Shown: positions 1-8,780, numbered from the stretch's first letter. The stretch: DNA of 36,870 bases from JBNKFV01 sp050290265 (GCA_050290265.1 JBNKHI010000035.1:1-36870); one strand, 5' to 3'. The notes: generated by a model from the letters alone, not told the origin. Program-made: numbers and translations.

Positions 1-248
1 AAAGACGGAATAAGTGCTTGAAATAGCGTGTTAGTATCTGAGGATCCTTGCCGGATCAGATCTTTGGCCGAGAATACATCAATGGGAATTACCGACTGAG
101 TTACCGTTCGGTCTTGGCGCCGCGTACCGGTAACAATAACTTCTTCCAGCGTATTTATTAAGGCTGCATCATTGGGATCCATCGCTGCGAAAGCTGGTGT
201 CGTAAGAGCACCTATCAACGTAGCTAGGAGAGTCTTTCTATAATTCAT
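1..248 (-). CDS. TonB-dependent receptor, N-terminal part (runs off left edge)
   Basis: Only the first 82 codons are in the window. The ATG at 248 follows a good ribosome site (AGAGGA, about 8 nt upstream). The start of the protein is a signal peptide of about 21 residues ending in TPAFA, followed by LEEVIVTGTRR, the short motif typical of the N-terminus of outer-membrane TonB-dependent receptors. The following stretch (TQSVIPIDVFSAKDLI) fits the start of the plug domain. Such receptors import large or scarce ligands across the outer membrane using TonB energy. The ligand cannot be read from this fragment. Its position downstream of the DUF3237 and tannase-family genes on the same strand suggests, but does not prove, a role in the same uptake pathway. 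Confidence 0.85.
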   Translation of the reverse strand, partial: MNYRKTLLATLIGALTTPAFAAMDPNDAALINTLEEVIVTGTRRQDRTVTQSVIPIDVFSAKDLIRQGSSDTNTLFQALIPS

Positions 249-770
249 TTTAGTTCCTCTCATTTCCTTTTTGTTTTTGGCGCCATCATGTTAGGGCAAA
301 AATTTCGGAAGCATCTGCCGTTTCGCTGGGTCAAAGCCGCTAATAAACGCTGATTTCCTTCTGTATTCTTTCATTTATCGCTGAACTACTACCTTATCAT
401 TAGTTTTAAAATGACCAATCGTTGCCAAAAACATCGAAGCTTATGGAGAAAAAATGGCACCGGATAAATGGCTCTCAGACCACTTTGAAGATATTGACAA
501 CGAATATTGACAACAATAAGAGAAATGAAAAATGAGAGACCAATCTCTTTTTTAGTGAAGACGCTCGACGACGCTAACATACTGAACTAGAAAGTGGAGC
601 AGCAAACTATTACTTTATAGTGGCAGTTCTTATACGAAATATGAGCTTGCTCGTCGCGAAAAATATCAGAATATTAAAAATAGAGAGAAAGGCGCCATTT
701 GACGCCACGAATCGATCGATGCTTAAACTTGTTTTGAAAGTTTTTCGGCAAGATTAATCACCAATAAATG
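249..770. other. Intergenic region, receptor leader/promoter side
   Basis: No convincing gene is seen. The right part carries a short direct repeat of atattgacaac near 490-512. The left part must hold the leader of the receptor gene that starts at 248. A 63-codon open frame on the minus strand (389-580) has no ribosome site or recognisable protein content and is not called. Confidence 0.5.
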
Positions 771-1367
771 CTACAACACTACCTCGAAGACTCGAATCAT
801 TACGTAACTTAAGTCTTCTGCGGGTTCTACTGTACCCACGAATTGCTTTTTATTCAGCCATTCATATTTTCCCTGCGGGGCATGAAAGCGTGGATTGGAA
901 GCCACATACGCGCTATTACCTTTTGAATCTTTTCCCTCGGCGTCAGAGATCGTTACACCGATGCCACGATTTTCCACAATAATATTCTCGCCATCGTCTG
1001 TTACCAGCAGATAAATAGCCGTCAATTCAGTAACCCCATCGATACGGCTTAACTGCCAGTCTGCGCCACCAGGGCGGACAGTTGCCTTAAAACCGTTTTT
1101 ACCGCGAAACTCGCCACCGGTAATGGGAACAACACCTCGCTGGCCAGCATCGCTATTCCCCACAGCGATACGCGGCTCCAACGTTACCTTACCCTCCAAC
1201 ACCAACGTTAACGATGGTGTAGCGATAGAAGCTGGCGGCCAAGCTTGGGATAAGGATGAATCTGCAGGTTGACCCGCGTGAGATGGCATAGACAAGATTC
1301 CTGTAAATACAAACAGTACGCCTAAACGCAACAAATGGTTTACAGCAGTATAGAGTGAGTGAGACAT
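771..1367 (-). CDS. DUF3237 domain protein, exported
   Basis: A 198-residue protein. Residues 1-31 look like a signal peptide (hydrophobic LLRLGVLFVFTGILSMP, then a SHA cleavage site). The remainder matches the DUF3237 (UPF0311) family, recognised from the pattern GGxFxGxxGxKATVxPGGADWQ, the central TAIYLLVTDDGENIIVENRG strand pair, and the C-terminal YEWLNKKQFVGTV. The family is a small beta-barrel fold with no firmly established reaction. The ATG at 1367 follows AAGGAATTCTC, so the start is sound. The gene is about 500 bases downstream of the tannase-family gene on the same strand. DUF3237 genes are often met near aromatic-ester and aromatic-acid catabolism genes, so a periplasmic helper role there is plausible but inferred. 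Confidence 0.8.
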   Translation of the reverse strand: MSHSLYTAVNHLLRLGVLFVFTGILSMPSHAGQPADSSLSQAWPPASIATPSLTLVLEGKVTLEPRIAVGNSDAGQRGVVPITGGEFRGKNGFKATVRPGGADWQLSRIDGVTELTAIYLLVTDDGENIIVENRGIGVTISDAEGKDSKGNSAYVASNPRFHAPQGKYEWLNKKQFVGTVEPAEDLSYVMIRVFEVVL

Positions 1368-1808
1368 GAGAATTCCTTAATGATTATCGGTGTTATATTG
1401 TATGAGTAACTTACTACCTGATCATCAAGCAGAACCGCACGAAAAATCAACCTCTATTAAAGCAGTTTATTATCCTCAACAACGATTGACCTGAGCAGAC
1501 CGCCCCACCCAAGTTAACCTCACCCTAGCTAACCTCGCCATAGTTAACCCCACCAGAGCTAGCGTAGCTGTCAGGTTATAGCACTGAGAAAAATACACGC
1601 TTTCATTTTTATCTTAAAAACGCATGATGCATTTTCGAGATTGCCACGAGCTCGGCATCGACGATCGAATATTGCGTGTAAACCCAGATAATGATTATTG
1701 GGAATGGGCAACATAAAAGGGGAGCCGATGCTTTTGTTTGATGATTAGATGTTAGCGGGGAGAGAATAAGCGCGACGAGCATTTGAGGTCGGTTATTTAT
1801 AAGACGTT
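1368..1808. other. Intergenic region with tandem repeat
   Basis: About 440 bases without a gene between the DUF3237 start and the hairpin after the tannase-family gene. It contains the 15-base tandem repeat listed separately, and presumably a promoter for DUF3237. Nothing else is clear. Confidence 0.5.
1512..1556. repeat. 15-bp tandem repeat, three imperfect copies
   Basis: Units are AGTTAACCTCACCCT (1512-1526), AGCTAACCTCGCCAT (1527-1541) and AGTTAACCCCACCAG (1542-1556). A more diverged copy may precede them (1497-1511) and a partial one may follow. Each unit carries a GTTAAC or GCTAAC core, so they could be phased protein sites or simple slippage. Confidence 0.7.
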
Positions 1809-1851
1809 TAATGGGTCGTAACGTATAAATCTTACTCGTTACGACCCATTA
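1809..1851 (-). terminator. Stem-loop after tannase-family gene
   Basis: A perfect 15-bp inverted repeat: TAATGGGTCGTAACG at 1809-1823 pairs with 1837-1851 around a 13-base loop. It lies 17 bases beyond the stop of the tannase-family gene. The U-tract is poor on the minus strand, so it may protect an mRNA 3' end rather than act as a classical terminator. Confidence 0.6.
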
Positions 1852-1868
1852 CTTTTTGCTAGTTAATG

Positions 1869-3476
1869 CTATTCGCAATGGTAGGCGTCAGCCTTATCAG
1901 GGTCACCTTCACCCTTATAAGTTGTCACTTGCGGATAAGGGCACAGAGGCCGACTAACACCCGGCATGGAAGGCCCGGTTGCCGTTACCGACTTGGGTGC
2001 CTGCCCCTCTTCTACCCAGTTCACCAAGGCCGACAACATGTTGAATTTATCCAGCGTGTGTTCACCACCGCCGCAATGCCCCATGCCTGGCACAAAATAA
2101 AGTTGCGACCACTCACTCACCGCTTCGCGGCCACCGTTAGCTGCGGTCATACGCTGAAAGTATCCTTCGGTATCTTTGGCAGAAAACCAGGGGTCGCTGA
2201 CGCCATGGAAGAACATTAACTTGCTGCCATAGGCGGCAAAGCTGCTAAGGTTTTCCAAGGTGGCATTGCCCGGTGCCAAGGGATAAGATTTTGCAAAGGC
2301 AACTTCTGCCTCGATATCAAATGGCTGCGATAAACGCGGGCTTCCTAAAGGACCGGCCATAGCCTGAAGCAGGCCCGGAATGCTTTTCTCTGGTTTGGCG
2401 GAGATGCCTGTATCAAAGTAAAAACCCGGATAAACATTCTCGCCGTTAGCGCGCTTGGGTCCGGCGAACGCGGCCTTTAACGCATTCACTTTAGTGGCTG
2501 ACAAGCAGCTTGCGCCCGCTTGCTCACCGCTGTCGCACTGCAAGACAGCAGGATCAAAATCGCAACCTTTAACGTCGAAAATCAATTTGTCTTTTATGCC
2601 ATCTTTGGCATCACATTGTTCTAGCAAACTATCAACAATTAAATCCTGCTCCTGTGGCGAAAACGGATTTTCATCGCCAGGATCCGTTGCCTGACGCAAC
2701 GTATAAGCAGACCAAAGGTCGCCAATTTCCGAGAGGTTAGTGGTACGTGCTGGCGCGCCAGCAATGATGCCATCGAAAAAATCTGGGTAACGCTGCGACA
2801 TAGTCATAGCCTCGCGACCACCCGTAGAACAACCAACGAAATAACTGTGTTCCGGTGCATCACCGTAATAGTCAGCCACCAGTATCTTGCCCAACTTCGT
2901 TGTTTTAGCAACTGCCTGACCAAAAAAGTTAAGGAGCGCCTGCTGATCAGCAAAAAAACGTGTGTCAAACACGACGCCCTTATGGCCCGAGTCGGTGCTG
3001 GCTACGGCATAACCTTGAAATAATGCGGTTACATCACCGGCCGCCAATGCGCCCATAGGTTCAAGAAGAATACCATTAACGCCACCACCACCCTGAAACA
3101 GAAAACGTCCATTCCAGTTGTCAGGAAAAGCTACCGCAAAACCAATGGCATAGGGTTTACCATCGACACCCGTGCGTTTTTCAAAAGCGCCTTCCAAACG
3201 GCAGTAAGGTGTAAAAGCGTCTTTATTCACTTCGCGGCCAGGGCGTTTCGGCGCAGGCATTTTATCGGCGCTGTCGATATAATCCGCGCTGATAACACTC
3301 AGGTCGTAACCCTGCACTGAAAGCTCGGTTAGGCTCGCACAGCGCTCAGCTGGTGCATCCTTCGGGGCAGTTCCCCACAATGCAGCCGCCGAACTCGCCG
3401 ACGAGATTAAGGCCAGAGCAATGCCGCTTAACATAGCCGCCTTGCACCGGCGTGACATGTTTGCTTTTTGATTCAT
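1869..3476 (-). CDS. Tannase/feruloyl esterase family hydrolase, exported
   Basis: A 535-residue serine esterase. An N-terminal hydrophobic stretch (about 13-32, ending in SSAAA) is a signal peptide, so the enzyme acts in the periplasm or outside. The family hallmark is a disulfide-linked triad, CS-D-HC. Here it is C216-S217 within GCSTGG, D428 in GVSDPW, and H467-C468 in PGMGHCGGG. Several further cysteines fit the lid domain. Members hydrolyse esters of gallate or hydroxycinnamates; Acinetobacter HcaG of this family splits chlorogenate into caffeate and quinate. The start chosen is the ATG at 3476, preceded by AAAGGAATAACC; a GTG five codons earlier overlaps that ribosome site and is less likely. 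Clustering with quinate/shikimate dehydrogenase and QuiC argues for an acylated quinate or shikimate substrate (inferred). Confidence 0.88.
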   Translation of the reverse strand: MNQKANMSRRCKAAMLSGIALALISSASSAAALWGTAPKDAPAERCASLTELSVQGYDLSVISADYIDSADKMPAPKRPGREVNKDAFTPYCRLEGAFEKRTGVDGKPYAIGFAVAFPDNWNGRFLFQGGGGVNGILLEPMGALAAGDVTALFQGYAVASTDSGHKGVVFDTRFFADQQALLNFFGQAVAKTTKLGKILVADYYGDAPEHSYFVGCSTGGREAMTMSQRYPDFFDGIIAGAPARTTNLSEIGDLWSAYTLRQATDPGDENPFSPQEQDLIVDSLLEQCDAKDGIKDKLIFDVKGCDFDPAVLQCDSGEQAGASCLSATKVNALKAAFAGPKRANGENVYPGFYFDTGISAKPEKSIPGLLQAMAGPLGSPRLSQPFDIEAEVAFAKSYPLAPGNATLENLSSFAAYGSKLMFFHGVSDPWFSAKDTEGYFQRMTAANGGREAVSEWSQLYFVPGMGHCGGGEHTLDKFNMLSALVNWVEEGQAPKSVTATGPSMPGVSRPLCPYPQVTTYKGEGDPDKADAYHCE

Positions 3477-3501
3477 GGTTATTCCTTTCACTGTCGATAA
3501 A

Positions 3502-3538
3502 AAACCGCCCCCTCACTCATAACAGTAAGGGGCGGTTT
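3502..3538 (-). terminator. Rho-independent terminator or attenuator upstream of tannase-family gene
   Basis: A 10-bp GC-rich stem (3502-3511 with 3529-3538; AAACCGCCCC and its complement), loop of 17. Read on the minus strand the stem ends in a run of T residues, as an intrinsic terminator should. It lies only about 25 bases before the tannase-family ATG, so it either ends the receptor transcript or acts as an attenuator for the esterase. Confidence 0.75.
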
Positions 3539-3557
3539 GAAGTTACAAACCTGAAAG

Positions 3558-3593
3558 TTATTAACCCGACAAGCATTATTGTCGGGTTAATAA
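3558..3593. repeat. 15-bp perfect inverted repeat
   Basis: TTATTAACCCGACAA at 3558-3572 pairs perfectly with 3579-3593 around the loop GCATTA. It is one of four consecutive hairpins between the receptor and the tannase-family gene. Confidence 0.8.
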
Positions 3594-3613
3594 GCGGCGC
3601 TCAAATGCGCCGC
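3594..3613. repeat. 7-bp GC hairpin
   Basis: GCGGCGC (3594-3600) pairs with GCGCCGC (3607-3613), loop TCAAAT. It directly abuts the preceding 15-bp inverted repeat. Confidence 0.7.
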
Positions 3614-3688
3614 CATTGGTCGCAGGCCAATGTAAGTCTCGAAAATACAGGGGATTTCATAACATTCCGCGGGTATTCCCAAGGCGTG

Positions 3689-3720
3689 CGACAAAATAGA
3701 TATGGAAATCTATTTTGTCG
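3689..3720 (-). terminator. 13-bp stem-loop just after the TonB receptor gene
   Basis: CGACAAAATAGAT (3689-3701) pairs perfectly with 3708-3720, loop ATGGAA. It begins 12 bases past the receptor stop codon. There is no strong U-tract, so mRNA stabilisation or processing is an alternative to termination. Confidence 0.6.
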
Positions 3721-3732
3721 CCGGGTTAATGG

Positions 3733-5922
3733 TTAGAAATTATAGGTGAAGTTCACCCCATATTCCCGAGGTGCACCGTAAAACTCCTGATTGAAGTTGG
3801 TTTCCTGCCCAGAGAGATACTCTTTGTCGGTCAGGTTGCGGCCATAGGCTTGCACCTTCCACGCATCTTTTTCCAACGTCACCATAGCCGATAGCAAGCC
3901 GCGTGATTTGAGCAGATCCGTGGTTTTGTCGTAAATCAAATTATTCCACTGCTCATCGAGCCAGGCATAATTCAAGCGAGGCGTCAGTGTCGCGCCATTA
4001 AATACAACGAATTCATACTCCGCACCAACGGTAAAACTGTATTCCGGTGCATAGAGGTTAGGGCCTGAATCGGTTCCTAACAGGTAACTCGTGTAATCAA
4101 AACACACGGGGGGGTTGGAGGGCTCACCCGCCGCACACTGAGGTCCCAGGTTACTACCAGGCAAAGCACGTGTGTTTACCAGCGCCAAGGTTGGCTTCAG
4201 CTCAGAATCCACATAGGAAAAACTGGCATCCAAACGCAGTGCACCAAATTGTCCCTCAGCAGACAGTTCCACACCCTGAATTGTCGCTTCGGCAATATTG
4301 TATACATCGTTGCGACCCGTGGTCAGGTCAATGGCGTTGTTCTGAAAATTTTCATAGTCGTTATAGAACAGGCTAGCCGTGGTACGCAGACGGCCGTCAA
4401 GCATAGTAGATTTCCAGCCGGCCTCATAGGACCATACGGTTTCTCCGTCAAATGTCGATACAGATGAATTAATACCACCCGGCTTGTAACCTTTGGCCAC
4501 AAACGCGTAAATCAGATTGTTTTGATCGTAGTTCCAGTTTACCGACAACTTACCCAGCAAAGAGTCATCTTTGTAATCACCGGAAATCTCGGCGACTTTC
4601 AGGTTATTGAGAGGCACGATAAAAACACCGCTGTCGGGATCGTTATACGCTTCAAACCAGGCTTTTCGTATACCAAATTCAACCTGCACATCGTCAGTGA
4701 CAAAGTAACCAACCTGACCAAACGCACCTTTTATGATTTTGTCAGTGGCAGCAAGAATAGTGACACCGGAACTGTTAGCGATATTTACATCAATTTTGTT
4801 TTTCTGATAATAACCACCAACTACCCACTCCAGTTTTTCACCGGTATCGGAAATAATATTGAACTCATGGCTTATCTGATCTTCACCCACGAACTGCTTA
4901 CGGGAAACCGATGCCAGCACCGTGCCATCTGAATCAAAGAGATTGTTAATTTCTTTTTCCTGATAACCACTGAGCCATTTCAGGTTAACACCGTTATCCA
5001 GCGCATAGCTGACTTCAAACTGGCCTGTTTCTGCCGTTTCATCATTTGCGGTGGGTGAGTTATAGCTCAAATCCCGAATGCCACCCACACGACCAGCTGC
5101 ATTGGCCGTCGTAGGAATGGGGCGATACGCATAACCACCGGTAGACTTGTCAGCTCTATCGTATTTTGTATAAATTTCCAACGCTTCAGTCGGTGCCCAC
5201 AATGCGCTTAGTCGAACACTTTCTTCGTCCAGACTACCGGCCGTTGTATGTTCTGTACCCACAGAGTTGTAATAGCTGTCTCGGTCTTGAAAATTCATCG
5301 CCGCGCGCACCGCAAAGGTATCGCCTAAAGAAAAGCCTACTGCGCCCTGCGCATTGCGTGCCGAATAGGTTCCAAGCCCCATTTCTATATAACCATTAAC
5401 GGGTTCACCCAGTTCTGGGCGTTTACTGTTAATGACAACAGCACCGCCGGTAGAGTTTGCACCCGCAAACGTACCCTGAGGCCCGCGCAACACCTGCACA
5501 TCAGCAATATCATAAAACGTATTAGCGCTCACGATAGGTGGCTGAAACAATCCGTCCACATACGTCGCCACCCCATTGGTAACAGCCGGGGAGCCGCTGG
5601 CCAAACCTATACCGCGGATATTCACGGATTGTGTTAGCCCAGCGTTATTCACGGACAAACCTGGTGAGGCAAACTGTAAATCTTCCAGACGGTTAACGGA
5701 TTTTTTCTCCAACAATGCTTCATTGAAGACCGACATGGAAATCGGAATATCCTGTACATCCGCAGAACGGCGCTCCGCCGTAACAACAATTTCTTCCAGG
5801 GCGGCTATTCCCTCTTCCTGCGCTACAACGTCGGAACCAGCCAAGACACCGGAAGCCAGTGCGACTGCTGCCACAAGGCGTTTTTTTGATAACTGTCCTG
5901 TGATAAAGGTAATGTGTTTCAT
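3733..5922 (-). CDS. TonB-dependent receptor
   Basis: A complete 729-residue outer-membrane receptor. It has a signal peptide (about residues 1-34, ending in DVVAQ), then LEEIVVTAERR close to the TonB box. A plug domain spans roughly 50-170 (IPISMSVFNEALLEKK, NIRGIG, VQVLRGPQGTFAGANSTGG, SKRPE), and a 22-strand-type barrel ends in the expected aromatic (NFTYNF). The GPQGTFAGANSTGGAV segment is characteristic of the receptor subgroup common near aromatic-compound catabolism in proteobacteria. The gene lies 67 bases downstream of quiC on the same strand and upstream of the tannase-family esterase, so the ligand is probably the substrate of that pathway (inferred). Overlapping plus-strand frames are shadows. 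Confidence 0.93.
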   Translation of the reverse strand: MKHITFITGQLSKKRLVAAVALASGVLAGSDVVAQEEGIAALEEIVVTAERRSADVQDIPISMSVFNEALLEKKSVNRLEDLQFASPGLSVNNAGLTQSVNIRGIGLASGSPAVTNGVATYVDGLFQPPIVSANTFYDIADVQVLRGPQGTFAGANSTGGAVVINSKRPELGEPVNGYIEMGLGTYSARNAQGAVGFSLGDTFAVRAAMNFQDRDSYYNSVGTEHTTAGSLDEESVRLSALWAPTEALEIYTKYDRADKSTGGYAYRPIPTTANAAGRVGGIRDLSYNSPTANDETAETGQFEVSYALDNGVNLKWLSGYQEKEINNLFDSDGTVLASVSRKQFVGEDQISHEFNIISDTGEKLEWVVGGYYQKNKIDVNIANSSGVTILAATDKIIKGAFGQVGYFVTDDVQVEFGIRKAWFEAYNDPDSGVFIVPLNNLKVAEISGDYKDDSLLGKLSVNWNYDQNNLIYAFVAKGYKPGGINSSVSTFDGETVWSYEAGWKSTMLDGRLRTTASLFYNDYENFQNNAIDLTTGRNDVYNIAEATIQGVELSAEGQFGALRLDASFSYVDSELKPTLALVNTRALPGSNLGPQCAAGEPSNPPVCFDYTSYLLGTDSGPNLYAPEYSFTVGAEYEFVVFNGATLTPRLNYAWLDEQWNNLIYDKTTDLLKSRGLLSAMVTLEKDAWKVQAYGRNLTDKEYLSGQETNFNQEFYGAPREYGVNFTYNF

Positions 5923-5952
5923 TGTCTTATCTCTCTTATTAGTTGGTTTTTA

Positions 5953-5970
5953 ATGTCTAGCCTTAGACAT
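5953..5970. repeat. Small hairpin between quiC and the receptor gene
   Basis: ATGTCTA (5953-5959) pairs with TAGACAT (5964-5970), loop GCCT. It lies in the 67-base gap inside the putative operon and could be an mRNA processing point. Confidence 0.45.
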
Positions 5971-5989
5971 AACTGGGGGACGCAACGAC

Positions 5990-7906
5990 TCACCCGGCTC
6001 GTTCAGTCGCAAAACTGAATTCTTTTTCGGTGTTTGATTTGCGCAAGCGTGCCTGCGCTGACATGCGCACCTGCGCATTCACTTCACCGTAGTTGGCGTA
6101 TTGGTTCCGCTGAACCACTTCGAAAAAAACGCCGTTAATTGCCGCAGTATAAAAATGGAAAAAATCACCCGTTTCACTGCGATCATAAAGAATATTGTTA
6201 CTTTCCATCCGCGCGACGAAGTCGTCATCCAAATCAAATTTGGATTGCAGATCGACATAATAATTTTTCGGAATCGGTAAAATAATGTCGCGATCAATAG
6301 TGGCGACGTAAGCAAAAATATCGTCACAGCTAATGGCAATATGTTGCACACCCGAGCCTTTCTTGGCCTCGCGAAAACGCTCGGTGGACGTACCCCAGCT
6401 TTTCGACATATTAAACGGCAGACGAATACTTTTTGATTGATTCGTAGCGGTGCGGCTAACGACAATACCATAGGGGTCGATCAGGTCCAGCGGCTGAGCA
6501 ATCTCCAGATCAAACACTAGTTTGAAAAACAAAGAGGTCGGTAAAAACTCCACATCCGACAAACCACTGGCTACATGATCGATACCCATAGAAAACGCTG
6601 GCGTGTCGATATTCGCCTGTTCTATCGGGGTAAAGTCACGATCAAAGAATCGACTTTTGTCAGCGCTATCCTGAATAAAGTAGATAACCTCGCCGCCCAC
6701 GCCTTTCACTGCGCACAAATCCATTTCGCCGTTTTCAATATCACCTTCAAATTTTTTGTAGCCGAAGTATTCAGCACGCTCCAACATACCCTCGGCATCC
6801 GACGCGAGAAAAGCCAGCGCACACACTGACACACCGTGAACCAAATAATAATTCTGGGCGAAGCTGTCCGGCTCTTCATTCACCACAATACATACATCAC
6901 CCAAACGGTACAGGCTCACGTCTTTACTGTTATGCCGATGTGTTTCAACAAAGCCCAGGCTCGACAATAAGCTGACAAGACGGTCTTTTTCCTGTGCCTC
7001 GGCGGCAAACTCAATAAACTCTATTTTCTGTGCACTGGGTGCAGGCGGCCCAGCAAACGTTCGCTTTGTACCCTGCTGAAATAATGCCGGCTGCTTCTTA
7101 GCAACTTCTTCTTCGAGCCACAACAGCGAACGCATACCATCCACCGCGGAGGGGCGACAAGGTGACGAACGAAACTGATCGTTAAAAATCTCGTGCGAGA
7201 AGTAGCCGTTATAGCCTGTCGCCATAACCGCACTAACAAAATCGCTGATAGGAAAATCGCCCTGCCCCGGGAAGCAGCGAAAATGACGACTCCAACTCAA
7301 CACATCCAGTTGCAGCTGCGGAGCATCGGCCAGCTGCACCAGCGTGATTTTATTGCCGGGAATCTCGCGAATAGCATCGATGGGCAACCCGAGCGCGAAT
7401 ATATGGAACGTATCCAACACCAGACCAAAGTTCTCCCGGTCGACACAACTCACTAAACGCCAGGCGTCGCGATAATCTTTGATATAGCGGCCCCAGGACA
7501 ATGCCTCGTAGCCCAAATGAAAACTGCGCTTTGCGGCACGCTCAGACAGTTCAGTAAAATGCTCAACCGCGCGATTAAAATCATTTAACGCATGAGGCGA
7601 CACATTACTGCAAAACAGCAGCGTATCCGTTCCCAGCTCTTCCATCACATCAAACTTGCGCTCGACCCGATCAAAGTTTTTCTGCATACGTTCCGCAGGC
7701 ATAGCTTCAAAATCTCGAAACGGCTGCAATGCCACAATCTCCATGCCGGCATCTTCCACCATGCGCCGGACCACTGCTGGCGATTCATCAAACATCAGCA
7801 AATCGTTTTCCAGGATTTCTATACCCTGAAACCCCGCAAAGGCAGCGGCATCAATTTTTTGGCGCAGGTCGCCGGAAATACAAACTGATGCAATGGCGCG
7901 TTTCAT
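5990..7906 (-). CDS. quiC: 3-dehydroshikimate dehydratase, QuiC type (TIM barrel + HPPD-like domain)
   Basis: A 638-residue enzyme expected to convert 3-dehydroshikimate to protocatechuate, the step that feeds cyclitols into the beta-ketoadipate pathway. Residues 1-285 form a sugar-phosphate isomerase-like TIM barrel. The metal ligands of characterised QuiC1 are at the expected places: E134 (GYEALSW), D165 (VLDTFHI), Q191 (VQLADAP) and E239 (SHEIFND). Residues about 293-600 form a vicinal-oxygen-chelate domain resembling 4-hydroxyphenylpyruvate dioxygenase, with H444, H522 and E596 as a likely His-His-Glu iron site; its role in QuiC enzymes is unclear. The start is the ATG at 7906 behind GAGGTAAC. 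An ATG 13 codons earlier would overlap the upstream gene and would shift the ligand numbering. It follows the dehydrogenase gene by 31 bases, so the two are probably cotranscribed. Confidence 0.93.
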   Translation of the reverse strand: MKRAIASVCISGDLRQKIDAAAFAGFQGIEILENDLLMFDESPAVVRRMVEDAGMEIVALQPFRDFEAMPAERMQKNFDRVERKFDVMEELGTDTLLFCSNVSPHALNDFNRAVEHFTELSERAAKRSFHLGYEALSWGRYIKDYRDAWRLVSCVDRENFGLVLDTFHIFALGLPIDAIREIPGNKITLVQLADAPQLQLDVLSWSRHFRCFPGQGDFPISDFVSAVMATGYNGYFSHEIFNDQFRSSPCRPSAVDGMRSLLWLEEEVAKKQPALFQQGTKRTFAGPPAPSAQKIEFIEFAAEAQEKDRLVSLLSSLGFVETHRHNSKDVSLYRLGDVCIVVNEEPDSFAQNYYLVHGVSVCALAFLASDAEGMLERAEYFGYKKFEGDIENGEMDLCAVKGVGGEVIYFIQDSADKSRFFDRDFTPIEQANIDTPAFSMGIDHVASGLSDVEFLPTSLFFKLVFDLEIAQPLDLIDPYGIVVSRTATNQSKSIRLPFNMSKSWGTSTERFREAKKGSGVQHIAISCDDIFAYVATIDRDIILPIPKNYYVDLQSKFDLDDDFVARMESNNILYDRSETGDFFHFYTAAINGVFFEVVQRNQYANYGEVNAQVRMSAQARLRKSNTEKEFSFATERAG

Positions 7907-7937
7907 AAAGTTACCTCGAACATTTTGAATGTCACGG

Positions 7938-8780
7938 TTAATCAAGCCAGCCGAGTGCGGTCTCTATGAGAGACGACTCAACCTCAACATCAACACCGGT
8001 AAAATGGTAGAAAGCATCCACACCCTGGAACAGCCACAAATCAAAACCTGTCAAACATACCATGCCGGCTTGTTCACACTGAATTAAAAATTCTGTATGT
8101 AACGGCGTATAAACCGCATCGAAAGCCCATTGTTGTGAGCCAATAACCTCAGGCGGGAAGGCCGAACCTGGGTAGCGATACATTCCCAGCGCTGTGCAGT
8201 TCACCAGACCATCAACGCCACGGGCATAGTCAGCAAACCCGGCTGGTGTAACCACCTCGGCGGCAACCCCGTGAGATTGCAAAGTGGCGACCAAACTATT
8301 GGCCTGCGCACTGTTAATATCAAAAATACCCAGCGTGCTAACGCCCAACGCTTTTAGTGCAAACGCCGTGGCGCGACCAACACCACCGGCACCACACAAC
8401 AACACGTTACCGGGCGATCGCTCACCTAACCGATAACGATAACCGCGAATCAGCCCGGTATAGTCGGTATTAGCGCCGCACGCGAGCCCATCAACAAATT
8501 TCACCGTATTGTAGGAGCCAATATACTCATGCCCCGGTACCAGCGGACCAGTGACAAAGCGATGCACCTGCTGCTTGTAAGGGTGAGTAACATTGGCACC
8601 GGCGTACCCCTGCTCTCTTAGTTTTTGCAACTGCGCGATCGGATCGAAATCCTCCTCCCGCTCGCCATCGAAGAGTTCATAGGTGAGAGGGATACCCGTT
8701 AATTGACCTAAATATTCTTGCAATAACGGCATCCTGGATTTTGCGATACCTGCGCCAATGAGTCCCAGTTTCAGGGCCAT
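7938..8780 (-). CDS. Quinate/shikimate dehydrogenase (AroE family)
   Basis: A 280-residue NAD(P)-dependent dehydrogenase of the shikimate dehydrogenase family. The N-terminal substrate domain has NVTHPYK with the catalytic lysine K69 and NTD with D106. The Rossmann domain starts at GAGGVGRA (130-137). The C-terminus has the GFDLWLFQG segment corresponding to the substrate-binding glutamine region. It should interconvert shikimate (or quinate) and the 3-dehydro acid. Pairing with quiC and a receptor, rather than with biosynthetic genes, points to a catabolic paralogue working in the oxidative direction. NAD versus NADP, and quinate versus shikimate, cannot be settled by eye. It is the first gene of the module, with an open promoter region upstream. 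Confidence 0.9.
   Translation of the reverse strand: MALKLGLIGAGIAKSRMPLLQEYLGQLTGIPLTYELFDGEREEDFDPIAQLQKLREQGYAGANVTHPYKQQVHRFVTGPLVPGHEYIGSYNTVKFVDGLACGANTDYTGLIRGYRYRLGERSPGNVLLCGAGGVGRATAFALKALGVSTLGIFDINSAQANSLVATLQSHGVAAEVVTPAGFADYARGVDGLVNCTALGMYRYPGSAFPPEVIGSQQWAFDAVYTPLHTEFLIQCEQAGMVCLTGFDLWLFQGVDAFYHFTGVDVEVESSLIETALGWLD

Noticed and set aside
389..580. 63-codon minus-strand open frame in the first gap
   Set aside because: No ribosome site or family pattern, AT-rich promoter-like DNA.
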